A program made the position numbers and the translations under genes. From Thiotrichales bacterium (GTDB lineage: Bacteria; Pseudomonadota; Gammaproteobacteria; Francisellales; CACEW01), in NCBI GenBank assembly GCA_947478525.1, contig CANJVU010000017.1, forward strand, positions 1-46,769: DNA of 46,769 nucleotides, given 5' to 3'. Position 1 is the first letter of the stretch; each line of letters opens with the position of its first letter. Below the pieces are notes generated by a model. It ran no database searches, was not told the DNA's origin, and was given only the letters and a program-made list of their open reading frames with translations. Shown piece after piece: positions 8,042 to 21,311 of this stretch.

Positions 8042-9165
8042 TACTTTTCCTGCATTACCTGGTCAACCACCGCCTGCATCGCTGGCAATTGCTGTTGAAT
8101 GCTTTTCACTAACTGCAACTGCGCACGCGCACGTTGCAAATTATGGCCGGTGAAATGGGTTTTAAAATAATGATCGCCCTCGAGGTGATCAGTTAAAAAA
8201 CGAACCCCTATTGTATAGGGCAATAAATTAGCACAGGGCGCTAAATGTGCAATTTCTACTGGGTTTAACGCCGCTTTCACCTGCGATAAAAAGCCACGCG
8301 TATACGCACTGAAAAGCTCGATATTCATGCCAACCTTGCTCAAGTCTTTTTCATCTTCTGCCGCGGTGTTGGTCGCGGTGCGGATGCTGTCACTGAAATC
8401 ATATTGCAGGTAACCCGGCATCACGGTATCCAAATCGATCACGCACAATCCTTTGCCAGTGGCATTGTCGATCAGGACGTTATTAAATTTAGTGTCATTA
8501 TGGGTCACACGCTGAGGAATTTTACCTTCTGCGCCCAAAGTCAAAATGGTTTTCATTGAGTCAGCTAACTCACGCACGAAGCTAAGCTCAGATTTGACTT
8601 CATGCACCCGTTTAGCGACATCATCGAACACCGCTTTTTCCAGACGCTCCAAACGCAAGGTAATGTTGTGAAAATGTGGAATGGTTTCAAACAAGGGTTG
8701 GCCAGGCAAATCAGTCAACAGGCTTTGAAATTGACCAAACGCCCGCCCTCCTTCAAATGCTTTGAGTGGGCTGTCGACCAGATCATAGGTTTGGCAATGA
8801 TTAATAAAAATATACATACGCCAAAAATTACCTTCAACATCTTGGTAATAAGGCTTATTATCCTGTGCACGAATCACCGTCAAGGTTTCACGTTGAGAGT
8901 CATGACCGGGCAATTGTGTTAATTTGTGGCGCACATGGTCGGTCACACGCACAATGTTATCCATCAGCATCGGCACATTTTTGAAAATATTATGATTGAC
9001 GCGCTGCAGAATATAATCAGGTTTATGCTGCCGGGTGGAAATCAAATAGGTGTCATTGATATGCCCAGAACCGTAAGGCTCAGCGCGATCAAATTCGCCG
9101 TGCACCTGAAAATTTTTAAAAACACCGGCCACATCGTGTTTCACGGTTTTGTGTGTTGCTGTCAT
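8041..9165 (-). CDS. nahK: N-acetylhexosamine 1-kinase-like phosphotransferase
   Basis: 374 residues of the aminoglycoside phosphotransferase/choline kinase fold. GSGHINDTYLI near residue 33 is the NahK-like nucleotide loop. THNDTKFNNVL near 220 is the catalytic Brenner motif with its Asp and Asn. VIDLDTVMPG and QYDFSDSIR supply the metal-binding Asp region. NahK (LnpB) of Bifidobacterium phosphorylates GlcNAc and GalNAc at the anomeric hydroxyl, and similarity in these blocks supports the same reaction. The gene overlaps the epimerase stop by ATGA and the next gene by one base, so translation is tightly coupled. The substrate could also be another sugar, but a neighbouring nagA points to N-acetylated hexoses. 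Confidence 0.8.
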   Translation of the reverse strand: MTATHKTVKHDVAGVFKNFQVHGEFDRAEPYGSGHINDTYLISTRQHKPDYILQRVNHNIFKNVPMLMDNIVRVTDHVRHKLTQLPGHDSQRETLTVIRAQDNKPYYQDVEGNFWRMYIFINHCQTYDLVDSPLKAFEGGRAFGQFQSLLTDLPGQPLFETIPHFHNITLRLERLEKAVFDDVAKRVHEVKSELSFVRELADSMKTILTLGAEGKIPQRVTHNDTKFNNVLIDNATGKGLCVIDLDTVMPGYLQYDFSDSIRTATNTAAEDEKDLSKVGMNIELFSAYTRGFLSQVKAALNPVEIAHLAPCANLLPYTIGVRFLTDHLEGDHYFKTHFTGHNLQRARAQLQLVKSIQQQLPAMQAVVDQVMQEK

Positions 9166-10103
9166 CGTTTCACTCCTACTTCACGAAAGTAAGCAATGGT
9201 GTCACGCAACCCACTTTCCAAGGTGGAGGTTGCCGCAAAGCCTAATTTTTTGACAATTTTTTGATTATCGGCCATCGAGTGCTTAATATCTCCGGCGCGC
9301 TCTGGTAAATACACGATGGCTGAAGTGGAGTGGGTCAATTTAATAATAGTTTTGGCCAAATCATTGACGGTAATACGCTGACCCCAGGCGACATTAAAGA
9401 CATCGCCCCCCTTTTCCGCGGCGAGTAAATTACCCTGCGCGATGTCTTTAACATAAATAAAATCGCGGGTTTGTTCGCCGTCACCAAAAATGGTGATGTC
9501 TTCATTCTTCAACGCCTTGTCGATAAAAATTGGCACCGCCGCTGCATATTGTGATTTAGGATCCTGGCGCGGACCAAACACGTTAAAATAACGCAATGCC
9601 ACGGCATTCAAACCATATTGCGCACGATACATTTGAAAATAATATTCCCCATCTAGCTTAGTCACGGCATAAGGCGACAACGGTTCGGGGATCATGGTTT
9701 CCACTTTAGGAATGGTCGGGTTATTACCATAAATGGCTGCCGAAGACGACAGCACTACGTTTTTAACTTTAGCCAAGCGACAGGCTTCTAATACATTGAG
9801 CGAGCCAATGGCATTGATGGTAACGTAATCCACGGGTTTGGCCATCGACTCCGGTACGCTGATCAACGCACCCAGATGAAATACGCTGGTGGCACCAGCA
9901 AAAACTTCGACCATATGGTCACGATCCATAATATCACCATGAATCATTTCAACATCATGCTGCGTAATAAACGGTTGAATGTTGTGGAGGTAACCACTTT
10001 TGAGGTTATCATACACCACCACCTCATCGCCTCGTGCGCAAAGCATTTCAACGATATGACTGCCAATAAAACCAGCGCCGCCGGTGACCACACATTTTGC
10101 CAT
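9162..10103 (-). CDS. UDP-N-acetylglucosamine/UDP-glucose 4-epimerase-like extended SDR
   Basis: 313 residues. TGGAGFIGSH (7-16) binds NAD, and the catalytic Tyr145/Lys149 lie in SPYAVTKLDGEYY with SSSAAIYG upstream. LRYFNVFGPRQDPKSQYAA is typical of the WbgU/WbpP/Gne branch, which handles N-acetylated UDP-hexoses as well as UDP-Glc/Gal. In this operon it would interconvert UDP-GalNAc and UDP-GlcNAc. It is the third gene of the operon, 37 bases after the MFS gene stop, and overlaps the kinase start by 4 bases. UDP-glucose/galactose epimerisation or a dehydratase-like role cannot be excluded. Confidence 0.85.
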   Translation of the reverse strand: MAKCVVTGGAGFIGSHIVEMLCARGDEVVVYDNLKSGYLHNIQPFITQHDVEMIHGDIMDRDHMVEVFAGATSVFHLGALISVPESMAKPVDYVTINAIGSLNVLEACRLAKVKNVVLSSSAAIYGNNPTIPKVETMIPEPLSPYAVTKLDGEYYFQMYRAQYGLNAVALRYFNVFGPRQDPKSQYAAAVPIFIDKALKNEDITIFGDGEQTRDFIYVKDIAQGNLLAAEKGGDVFNVAWGQRITVNDLAKTIIKLTHSTSAIVYLPERAGDIKHSMADNQKIVKKLGFAATSTLESGLRDTIAYFREVGVKR

Positions 10104-10140
10104 GATGAATTCCTTTTGACTACAAGGCCTCTATTATAGA

Positions 10141-11520
10141 TCAATGGGCCGGAACGGCAAACTGTTCTTCGATGTCTTCGAGTGATTTGCCTTTGGTTTT
10201 GGGGATCAACCAGAAGCACACAACAAAATACAACAAAGTGAAGAAGCCACTGACACAGAACACACCGGCATAACCAATATGGTTTGCCATGCCCAAGAAA
10301 ATACTGGCAAAAATTGATGAAGTCAGCGAATTCAAAAACAGGGCAATCGCTAAGCCACGGCTACGTACTTTCGATGGCAGCAACTCTGATAACACCGCCC
10401 ATACCAAGGCTCCAGGACCAACCGCGTAGAAAAACACAAAACCAAGCACACCACTCAACAACATAAAGCCTTTTTGTTCGCTTTCCGGCATAAAATGAAA
10501 CACGCAGGCACAATAAATTAATGAAAGCACAATGCCACCCGTACCAAATGACATCAGGGTACGACGTTCTAGCTTATCCACCAGGCTAATCGCAACAATG
10601 GTCATCACAAAGTTCAAGCCCATAATGGCATTGGTTCCCAACATATCGACAATATTTGACTTCAACCCAGCATTTTTTAAAATCACTGAACTTAACTGCA
10701 ATAGCGAGTTGATCCCGGTCAATTGCTGCAAAATCGCAATGGCAAACACCAAGCTGATCGGCACCATATAGCGACGTTGCCACAGATTAATTCTGGCGCT
10801 ATCAAACCCAGTACGACCACTCTCAATGGCATTGCGCATTTGAATCAATTCACGACGCGCATCATCAGTACAGCGGGTTTTTTTCAAGATTTTATAGGCT
10901 TGATCAAAACGCCCTTTCAATGCCAACCAACGGGGTGAGTCAGACAGGAAGAAACACCCAATGAACATGATCACACCCGGCACCAACGCGGTTAAAAACA
11001 TGCCACGCCAATCACCGCTGGAGGTAAAAAACAATCCCACCAGGCTCGCCAGGAAGATACCTAGCGTCAGCAACAATTGGAATGCCGTGACGCCACGACC
11101 ACGCAACGCAGTGGGCATCGACTCAGTCAGGTATAACGGCACCACGATGGTAATCACACCAACCCCAACCCCTTGAACCAGACGACCAAACAGCAACATG
11201 TCATAACTGTGCGCAAACACCACAATGAACACACTGATGATAAAGATAAACGCGGACAAGAGAATCATCAAACGCCGACCCAACCAATCAGATAAAAATC
11301 CGCTGGCTAAAGTGGCAATTGAACCACCACCAAACACCGCAGCCACCAACCAGGATGTTTGGTTCATCGTCATCGGAATATCGCGATCAATAAACAACAA
11401 TGCGCCGGAAATAATACCGAGATCATAACCATATAACACACCGCCAATGGCTGCAAAAATAAATACTGCCATGTTCGCTCTGTGCTTTGCCGTCGTTACC
11501 TTGCCACTGATGGGTTCCAT
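10141..11520 (-). CDS. Sugar-porter MFS transporter
   Basis: 459 residues with 12 predicted membrane helices of the XylE/GalP/GLUT-like sugar porter family. Signatures are GYDLGIISGALLFI in helix 1, GFLSDWLGRR between helices 2 and 3, SDSPRWLALKGR after helix 6, QQLTGINSLLQLSS in helix 7 and PKTKGKSLEDIEEQF after helix 12. Start 11520 (MEPISGK) is preferred to an ATG at 11541 because GAGGA stands at normal distance before it. It is cotranscribed with nagA upstream and the epimerase downstream. A proton-coupled importer of GlcNAc/GalNAc fits the context, although this family more often carries neutral hexoses and pentoses. Such a non-PTS importer leaves the sugar unphosphorylated, as a 1-kinase requires. 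Confidence 0.88.
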   Translation of the reverse strand: MEPISGKVTTAKHRANMAVFIFAAIGGVLYGYDLGIISGALLFIDRDIPMTMNQTSWLVAAVFGGGSIATLASGFLSDWLGRRLMILLSAFIFIISVFIVVFAHSYDMLLFGRLVQGVGVGVITIVVPLYLTESMPTALRGRGVTAFQLLLTLGIFLASLVGLFFTSSGDWRGMFLTALVPGVIMFIGCFFLSDSPRWLALKGRFDQAYKILKKTRCTDDARRELIQMRNAIESGRTGFDSARINLWQRRYMVPISLVFAIAILQQLTGINSLLQLSSVILKNAGLKSNIVDMLGTNAIMGLNFVMTIVAISLVDKLERRTLMSFGTGGIVLSLIYCACVFHFMPESEQKGFMLLSGVLGFVFFYAVGPGALVWAVLSELLPSKVRSRGLAIALFLNSLTSSIFASIFLGMANHIGYAGVFCVSGFFTLLYFVVCFWLIPKTKGKSLEDIEEQFAVPAH

Positions 11521-11578
11521 AATTATCCTCACTTCTATCATTACATAAATTTTTGCAACTCTAACATCGTTCCTTCAC

Positions 11579-12757
11579 CTACTCAAGAGGTGTATTTGTG
11601 TTCACCACTTTGGCCACACCATAATGCTGATCTAACAGGACCCACTCCGCTGCTTTACCCACCGCAATACTACCAACATGGGCAAATGCGCCTAACTGTT
11701 TGGCTGGGGTTGCGCTCACCATATTAATTAGGTCGCTTAACGAGCACCTTGTAAAGCGTAACATATTCACCAAGGCTTGATTCATGGTTAATACGCTACC
11801 GGCCAACACGCCATTCGACAAACGCGCAGCTCCCTCTCGTACCGTTACTTCCTGGCCACCCAGATCAAAGACCCCTTCGCCACAACACTTGGCACGCATG
11901 GCGTCAGTGACCAAAATCAACCGATCTTTGCCTTTGATATTAACGGTCAATTGAATTACTGCCGGGTTAAGATGAATACCATCAACAATAATCTCTGGCA
12001 CAACCCGCTCATCAAGCAACAAAGCGGTAACGGTACCAGGCTCACGATGATGAATACCGCGCATGGCGTTAAACAAATGCGTCGCATGCGTAGCACCGGC
12101 ATCAATAGCAGCTTGAGTTTGTGCATACGTGGCATCAGTATGGCCAATCGAGGCAATCACCCCTGATTTCACCAAGTGTTTGATAAAGGGAATAGCGCCG
12201 GGTAATTCTGGCGCAACGGTCACCATACGAATATGCCCGCCGGCAATCTGCTGCCAACGGTCAAATAATGCAATATCCGGATCGCGAATCAACTCCCCTT
12301 GCTGCGCACCCATTTGCTTGAATGATAAAAAAGGACCTTCCAGATGAATGCCCATGATTTTGGCATGATTAGGTTTTACCCGCGCTGTCATCGCTGTTTT
12401 TACGGTTGCTAACGCTTGTTCAATATTAGCCGTGGTTTCTGTCATTGTTGTTGCTAAATATCCGGTCACTCCCTCTTTAAACAAAGCGTGACCAATGGTA
12501 TCAAGTGATTCCAGTGTACCATCCATCACGTCGGCGCCGTTGGCACCATGGATATGCATGTCGATCATACCTGGAATCAAATGGAATTCTGATGCAAAAT
12601 GATGAATCGGTAAATCCTTGGGGAGTGCCGCGGAATGACGCTCCAGAATCGCGACAATTTTATTGTCACACACGACCAGTGTATGATTATCCAATACGAC
12701 AGTATCCGTGTAAATCTTCGGACCTGTAATCACGTAGGAATGTTTCACTTCCGACAT
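11579..12757 (-). CDS. nagA: N-acetylglucosamine-6-phosphate deacetylase
   Basis: 392 residues of the amidohydrolase superfamily. PGMIDMHIHG carries the HxH metal pair (68, 70), GIHLEGPFLS the metal-binding Glu, SIGHTDATYAQ and ATHLFNAM the two further His, and LVTDAM the catalytic Asp. It removes acetate from GlcNAc-6-P (or GalNAc-6-P), giving hexosamine-6-P for glycolysis or cell-wall synthesis. It is the first gene of the amino-sugar operon. AGGTG stands 7 bases before the ATG. No nagB, glmS or 6-kinase is in the window, so the 6-phosphate branch must be completed elsewhere. Confidence 0.93.
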   Translation of the reverse strand: MSEVKHSYVITGPKIYTDTVVLDNHTLVVCDNKIVAILERHSAALPKDLPIHHFASEFHLIPGMIDMHIHGANGADVMDGTLESLDTIGHALFKEGVTGYLATTMTETTANIEQALATVKTAMTARVKPNHAKIMGIHLEGPFLSFKQMGAQQGELIRDPDIALFDRWQQIAGGHIRMVTVAPELPGAIPFIKHLVKSGVIASIGHTDATYAQTQAAIDAGATHATHLFNAMRGIHHREPGTVTALLLDERVVPEIIVDGIHLNPAVIQLTVNIKGKDRLILVTDAMRAKCCGEGVFDLGGQEVTVREGAARLSNGVLAGSVLTMNQALVNMLRFTRCSLSDLINMVSATPAKQLGAFAHVGSIAVGKAAEWVLLDQHYGVAKVVNTNTPLE

Positions 12758-12791
12758 CTGTTACACCTATGATTGTATGGTTATTAACGCA

Positions 12792-13244
12792 TTAAAAATG
12801 CGACCGCTTTTGACGAATGAATTTTAACATTTCTAACTTCGCGAGCGATTCCGCTAATTGATAACGCAACTCCTCAGCGGTGAGTTTTTCAGGCTTATCA
12901 GCCAAGGCGTTGCGCGCATTATTAATGGCTTCTTGCGCTGCCTGTTCGTTGATGTCTTGCGGGCGCACCACGGTATCGGCCAACACACTGATATGATGGG
13001 GTTGAATTTCCAAAACACCACCGGCAACAAACAATAGATCTTCTTTGCCATCGAAATGTTGAATGCGTATGGTACCGGGCGCTACTTTAGTTAACAACTG
13101 CGAATGACCTGGTTTGATGCCGAGCTCCCCCTCCTGGCCTTTAATAAACACCATCGATGCTTTGCCCGAATACATGGCGCCTTCAGGGCTAACCACATCC
13201 ACCTGCAATAATTTGGTTTGCAACAGTTCGGCTTCGCTTGCCAT
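12792..13244 (-). CDS. atpC: ATP synthase epsilon subunit
   Basis: 150 residues, a usual length. The N-terminal beta sandwich includes DVVSPEGAMYSGKASMVF and GELGIKPGHSQLLTKVAPG. The C-terminal helical hairpin is Ala/Glu-rich. It forms the central stalk with gamma and restrains wasteful ATP hydrolysis. Its ATG lies 3 bases after the atpD stop. It is the last gene of the atp operon, and no clear terminator is seen in the 34 bases before nagA, so read-through into the amino-sugar operon is possible. Confidence 0.96.
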   Translation of the reverse strand: MASEAELLQTKLLQVDVVSPEGAMYSGKASMVFIKGQEGELGIKPGHSQLLTKVAPGTIRIQHFDGKEDLLFVAGGVLEIQPHHISVLADTVVRPQDINEQAAQEAINNARNALADKPEKLTAEELRYQLAESLAKLEMLKFIRQKRSHF

Positions 13245-13247
13245 AAC

Positions 13248-15508
<2,261 letters not shown>

Positions 15509-15520
15509 ATGCGTTCCTAG

Positions 15521-17062
15521 TTACCAGGTCTGCGTTTCTTTAAAACGATCAATGATTTTCGATAATGTTTTCACCAACGCATCGTTATAATCGGGTTTTG
15601 CATTCATCTCTTTCAACACATCCGCGTATTGATCTTTAATAAAGGCATGCAGTGCCGTTTCAAATGAGACAATTTTTTCGCGTGGCACATCATCCATAAA
15701 CCCTTGTTGCGCGGAAAATAAACTCACGGCCATAAGACCAATGCTCAACGGACTATATTGTTTCTGCTTGGTCAATTCCATCATGCGTTGACCACGCTCC
15801 AATTGGCGACGGGTGATATCATCCAAGTCTGAAGCAAACTGCGAAAACGCTTCTAATTCACGGTATTGCGCCAACGCCAATTTCATACCGCCACCGAGTT
15901 TTTTGATCAACTTGGTTTGAGCAGCACCACCCACCCGGGATACCGATGCACCGGCACTCATGGCCGGGCGAATGCCGGCGTTAAACAAATCAGTTTCCAG
16001 GAAAATCTGACCATCGGTAATCGAAATGACGTTGGTGGGAACGAATGCGGAGTTATCACCTGCCTGTGTTTCAATAATTGGCAATGCGGTCAGCGAACCA
16101 GTTTTACCACGCACCGTACCCTTGGTGAAGGCTTCGACGTAATGTGCATTCACCCGCGCCGCGCGCTCAAGCAAACGTGAATGCAAATAAAACACATCGC
16201 CAGGATACGCTTCACGACCCGGTGGACGGCGCAACAGCAAGGAGATTTGACGATAGGCCCAGGCTTGCTTGGTCAAATCATCATAGACAATCAGCGCATC
16301 TTGACCGCGATCGCGAAAATACTCACCCATCGCGCAACCGGCATATGGGGCAATATATTGTAACGCAGCTGATTCCGACGCACCTGCAACCACCACGATG
16401 GTGTGCTTCAAGGCATCATGCTCTTCTAATTTAAGCACAATGTTAGTAACCGAAGAATTCTTCTGACCAATGGCGACGTAGATACATTTTACACCGGTAT
16501 CTTTTTGGTTGATGATGGTGTCAATGGCAATAGCGGTTTTACCGGTTTGACGGTCACCAATGATCAACTCGCGCTGACCACGACCAATCGGAATCATGGC
16601 ATCGATCGATTTAATCCCGGTTTGCAGGGGTTGCGTTACGCTTTCTCGCGCAATTACGCCTGGCGCCACTTTTTCAATCGGCGATTTTTCCGTGGTTTCA
16701 ATTGGGCCTTTGCCATCGATCGGATTGCCCAAGGCATCGACCACACGACCAAGCAACGCTTCGCCGACGGGCACTTCGAGAATGCGACCAGTGCAACGCG
16801 CAATATCACCTTCAACGATATGATTGGCGTTACCCAATACCACCACACCCACCACGTCACGCTCCAAATTGAGGGCAAGGCCGTAAACATTGCCTGGCAA
16901 TTCAATCATTTCACCATAAGCAACGTGCTCCAAACCATATACCTGGATAATGCCATCGCGCGCACTGACCACAGTACCTTCCGTGCGGGTCTGCGAGCGG
17001 TTGTCAAAACCGGCAATCTTTTGTTGAATAAACTTGCTAATTTCTGCTGAGCTTAATTCCAT
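15521..17062 (-). CDS. atpA: ATP synthase alpha subunit
   Basis: 513 residues, exactly the E. coli length. The non-catalytic nucleotide site has GDRQTGKT near residue 170. [33 protein letters not shown] and [22 protein letters not shown] are alpha hallmarks, and [11 protein letters not shown] and [18 protein letters not shown] follow. It alternates with beta in the F1 head. It starts 3 bases after the atpH stop. Confidence 0.98.
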   Translation of the reverse strand: MELSSAEISKFIQQKIAGFDNRSQTRTEGTVVSARDGIIQVYGLEHVAYGEMIELPGNVYGLALNLERDVVGVVVLGNANHIVEGDIARCTGRILEVPVGEALLGRVVDALGNPIDGKGPIETTEKSPIEKVAPGVIARESVTQPLQTGIKSIDAMIPIGRGQRELIIGDRQTGKTAIAIDTIINQKDTGVKCIYVAIGQKNSSVTNIVLKLEEHDALKHTIVVVAGASESAALQYIAPYAGCAMGEYFRDRGQDALIVYDDLTKQAWAYRQISLLLRRPPGREAYPGDVFYLHSRLLERAARVNAHYVEAFTKGTVRGKTGSLTALPIIETQAGDNSAFVPTNVISITDGQIFLETDLFNAGIRPAMSAGASVSRVGGAAQTKLIKKLGGGMKLALAQYRELEAFSQFASDLDDITRRQLERGQRMMELTKQKQYSPLSIGLMAVSLFSAQQGFMDDVPREKIVSFETALHAFIKDQYADVLKEMNAKPDYNDALVKTLSKIIDRFKETQTW

Positions 17063-17065
17063 ATT

Positions 17066-17602
17066 CTACCCCTTTAATTCATATCGTAAACGGTCAAGTT
17101 TACTGCGCACAGAACCATCAATTACCTGATCACCCGCACGCACCACTGCGCCACCAATCAATTCGGCATCCACTTTCCATTCCGCCAGCAATGTCTGCGC
17201 AAAGCGCTTGGACAGCGCCTCGATCATTTTTTGTTGTAGCTCAGGCGACAGTGTCTGCGCTGAAGTAACGGTCACCGCCAAAACTTGATTGGCATGACGT
17301 ACATAATATTGAAACCATTCATTTACTTGCGGCAACGCTACCAAACGACCTTTATCGCTCAATGCCAGCAAAAAATTTTTGACGTCTTGTTCTGCAGCAC
17401 CACCCAAAGCTTCCACCAGCAACTGCAAAATCTGCTGATGTATGAAACTGGGGTTTTGCACAAATTTTCTGATATCTGGATGCTGCATAATCTCTGCCAA
17501 CAGTTGCAAGGACACCTGCCAACGATCAATCGCTCTGTTTGCTTGTGCGAACTCAAACGCTGCTTTGGCATAGGGCCTTGCGCATTGGCTCAGTGATTTC
17601 AT
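17066..17602 (-). CDS. atpH: ATP synthase delta subunit
   Basis: 178 residues, normal length. It begins [18 protein letters not shown], the conserved first helix, and ends with the [19 protein letters not shown] and [10 protein letters not shown] blocks of the delta/OSCP family. It links F1 to the peripheral stalk b dimer. Its start overlaps the atpF stop by 4 bases (ATGA), indicating coupled translation. Confidence 0.96.
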   Translation of the reverse strand: MKSLSQCARPYAKAAFEFAQANRAIDRWQVSLQLLAEIMQHPDIRKFVQNPSFIHQQILQLLVEALGGAAEQDVKNFLLALSDKGRLVALPQVNEWFQYYVRHANQVLAVTVTSAQTLSPELQQKMIEALSKRFAQTLLAEWKVDAELIGGAVVRAGDQVIDGSVRSKLDRLRYELKG

Positions 17603-18075
17603 GCATTCACCTCAGCCAACAATTGCTCTACCAGATCTTGGTTAGCCGCTTGATCAACACTACGACGGGTGATTTTTTCCGCGCAACGTACGGCAAAATC
17701 AGCCGCTTGCGTTCTCAATTCTGCTTGTACCGTGGCATATTGTTGTTCAATATCGGCCTGTGCTGCCAGCTTCATCTTCGCACCGATTTCTCGCGCTTCC
17801 ACTTGAGCTTCTTCCGCAATACGATGAGCGCGATGGTTCGCTTGATCCACAATCGCTGAGGCTTGCGCCTTGGCTTCTTGAATCAACGCTTTGGCTTTAT
17901 GACGAGCAATTTCTAATTCTTGCTCAGCCCGTTCAGAGGCCGCCAAACCCTCGGCAATTTTCTTTTGCCGCGCCGCTAACGCACGCATGATCGGTGGCCA
18001 GATCAATGCCATGGTAAACCAGACAAACAAGCCAAAAGTGACCATTTCAAAAATCAGAGTAATATTGATTTCCAT
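17599..18075 (-). CDS. atpF: ATP synthase b subunit
   Basis: 158 residues. One N-terminal membrane helix (about 5-27, ending [11 protein letters not shown]) is followed by a long Ala/Glu/Lys-rich coiled coil that forms the peripheral stalk. The length is close to E. coli b (156). It is encoded between atpE and atpH as usual. The stalk reads [20 protein letters not shown], a normal b-subunit pattern. Confidence 0.96.
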   Translation of the reverse strand: MEINITLIFEMVTFGLFVWFTMALIWPPIMRALAARQKKIAEGLAASERAEQELEIARHKAKALIQEAKAQASAIVDQANHRAHRIAEEAQVEAREIGAKMKLAAQADIEQQYATVQAELRTQAADFAVRCAEKITRRSVDQAANQDLVEQLLAEVNA

Positions 18076-18106
18076 GGTGAGCTACCTTACTTATTCGCTA
18101 ATGGCA

Positions 18107-18436
<330 letters not shown>

Positions 18437-18499
18437 TTACTCCTGTTATTGATGGTTTCTGAATAATTATTTAAAAATCAAATAATTATTAAAAAAACA

Positions 18500-19671
<1,172 letters not shown>

Positions 19672-19702
19672 CTAGCAACGCCCTCAATTAACAATCGCAG
19701 GT

Positions 19703-19731
19703 ATTATAGTGGTTTGAACGATTGCAGGCAA
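19703..19731 (-). promoter_or_regulatory. Sigma70-type promoter of the atp operon
   Basis: Read on the minus strand, TTGCCT (19726-19731) and TATAAT (19703-19708) are separated by exactly 17 bases. The -10 hexamer is perfect and the -35 matches four of six. Transcription would begin near 19696, leaving a leader of about 25 bases before the atpI GTG. It is the best consensus promoter in this half of the window and suits a highly expressed operon. Confidence 0.8.
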
Positions 19732-19760
19732 TGCCGAAAACAAGATAATTTTAGCTGTTT

Positions 19761-21059
19761 TTATGGTTTTTGCAGTAAAGCGTAAAAAAACCCATCACCC
19801 AGACCAGGCAAACACTGCACACCCATATCAGATGGCGCCACTGAAAAGCCACTCGACAGCGTGATCAATTCAAGCACAGCATCCTTCTGTTTCTCCAAAA
19901 AGGCCTGAATCACCCGATGATTTTCTGCTTTTAGCACCGAACAGGTGGCATACAACAATTTCCCTCCTGACTTTAACAAAGACCACAAGGCGGTTAATAG
20001 CTTCAATTGTTGAACTGCCAAGTTAGCGATATCTTCAGGCTCACGTAACCATTTAATATCAGGATGACGACGAATGACACCCGTCGCAGAACATGGCGCA
20101 TCTAAAAGAATTCGATCAAATAACTGACCATCCCACCAAGTATTAATCTCAGCGACATCAGCGCACTTGACGGACGCTTTTAATTGCAAGCGCTTCAAGG
20201 TTTCCGTAACTTTCAACAAGCGTAAGGCATCGTGATCCAATGCCAATAGATCAAGATTGTCGATAGATTCTAATAAATGAGCGGCTTTACCCCCTGGCGC
20301 CGCGCAGGCATCCAGCACTTTCATATCTGACACACAGGATAAAAAACCTGCCGCCAATTGCGCCGAAGCATCTTGTACCGAAACCCAACCATCCTGAAAG
20401 TATGGCAACAAAGTCACATCAACCGCTTGCTTTAATATAATGGCAGCAGGCAACCCTACAACGCACTCCGCTTCAATGCCTGCTTTTTGCAATGAAGCCA
20501 AATAGTCTGCACATGATGTTTTGCGTATATTAACTCGCAACGTCATCGGCGGATGCTGTTGATTAGCATCAAGAATCGACAACCACTGTTCTGGCCAATC
20601 TTGCTGCAATTGTTTGATCAGCCATTCTGGATGAGAATATTTTGCCAACGCAGGGATTTGCGCTTCCAAGACAGGCATCTGACGAATAAAATTACGTAAT
20701 ACCCCATTCACCACGCCCACTGCCCAGGTTTTTTTAAAATGCTTCACGGCAGCAACAGTTTCATTAACCGCCGCGTGTTGTGCTACCTGCATCGAACGCA
20801 GCTGATACAACCCCACCAGCAATAATAATTGAATGTCGGCATCTTTTGTTTTCAGAGGTTTAGGCATCAATTTATTCAACAATGCATCCAACATACCATA
20901 ATCTCGCGCCACCCCATAACACAAGGCTTGCAACCAGGCCGCATCGGTCGGCTTGAGCGATTCACGCACCGGGTGCAATGCTTCTGACAAAGAATGTCCT
21001 TCCACAAATACTGCTTGTAATACTTGTACTGCTAAGAACCGAAGGTTATTGTTTTTCAT
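19761..21059 (-). CDS. rsmB: 16S rRNA (cytosine-967 C5)-methyltransferase
   Basis: 432 residues (E. coli RsmB 429). An N-terminal NusB-like RNA-binding domain (about 1-140, with HAAVNETVAAVKHFK) is followed by a Rossmann methyltransferase. Motif I is LDACAAPGGKAAHLLE, motif IV DAPCSATGVIRRHPDIKW with Cys near 322, and motif VI YATCSV with the second, catalytic Cys near 372. It methylates C967 of 16S rRNA using SAM. It commonly follows fmt, but here it follows a VapC remnant whose stop overlaps its ATG (ATGA). Confidence 0.95.
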   Translation of the reverse strand: MKNNNLRFLAVQVLQAVFVEGHSLSEALHPVRESLKPTDAAWLQALCYGVARDYGMLDALLNKLMPKPLKTKDADIQLLLLVGLYQLRSMQVAQHAAVNETVAAVKHFKKTWAVGVVNGVLRNFIRQMPVLEAQIPALAKYSHPEWLIKQLQQDWPEQWLSILDANQQHPPMTLRVNIRKTSCADYLASLQKAGIEAECVVGLPAAIILKQAVDVTLLPYFQDGWVSVQDASAQLAAGFLSCVSDMKVLDACAAPGGKAAHLLESIDNLDLLALDHDALRLLKVTETLKRLQLKASVKCADVAEINTWWDGQLFDRILLDAPCSATGVIRRHPDIKWLREPEDIANLAVQQLKLLTALWSLLKSGGKLLYATCSVLKAENHRVIQAFLEKQKDAVLELITLSSGFSVAPSDMGVQCLPGLGDGFFYALLQKP

Positions 21060-21211
21060 GAATACTCAAATGGATTGATTAACTGAAGCTCACTATATTT
21101 AAAATCACGAACATTACGGGTTGCTAAAATAAACCCATGAGCATCGGCAATGGCAGCAATCTGAGCATCTGCAACATCCAATGGCCGCCCTGCTTTTTTA
21201 CGCCGCGCCAT
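21056..21211 (-). pseudogene. VapC/FitB-type PIN toxin, C-terminal remnant
   Basis: About 51 codons read MARRKKAGRPLDVADAQIAA, then IADAHGFILATRNVRDF and a short tail to the stop at 21056. This is the final third of VapC-like PIN-domain RNases, which end in (A/G)RxxxAGRPIxxxDAQIAAIAxxHGxxLATRNVxDF. The catalytic N-terminal half, with the first Asp and Glu, is missing, so it cannot be an active toxin. It joins in a different frame the start of a VapB/FitA-like antitoxin gene at 21281, as if one deletion had removed the end of the antitoxin and the start of the toxin. Confidence 0.75.
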
Positions 21212-21281
21212 GAAGATCAGCAGCCGTACATAACAATTTGTGGACACCATCATCTAAGTTTCTAATGCTCAAATTAGCCAT
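21198..21281 (-). pseudogene. VapB/FitA-type antitoxin, N-terminal remnant
   Basis: A 27-codon frame beginning MANLSIRNLDDGVHKLL, continuing CTAADLHG and stopping at 21198. It opens like FitA/VapB ribbon-helix-helix antitoxins, whose first strand and helix read MAxLxIRNLDDxVxxxLRxRAAxHGRS. A clear GGGAG lies 8 bases before the ATG, so the start is genuine. Homology ends at about LHG, exactly where VapC C-terminal sequence begins in another frame. The pair is a deletion hybrid of a former antitoxin-toxin operon. Confidence 0.65.
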
Positions 21282-21311
21282 AATTAAAACTCCCACTACT
21301 TTCCGACCATG

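Noticed and set aside
10284..11428. Several plus-strand frames opposite the MFS transporter gene
   Set aside because: They mirror a clear 12-helix transporter on the minus strand and show no domain or ribosome site.
16505..17050. 181-codon plus-strand frame opposite atpA
   Set aside because: The complement encodes the highly conserved ATPase alpha subunit; the frame is a codon-bias shadow.
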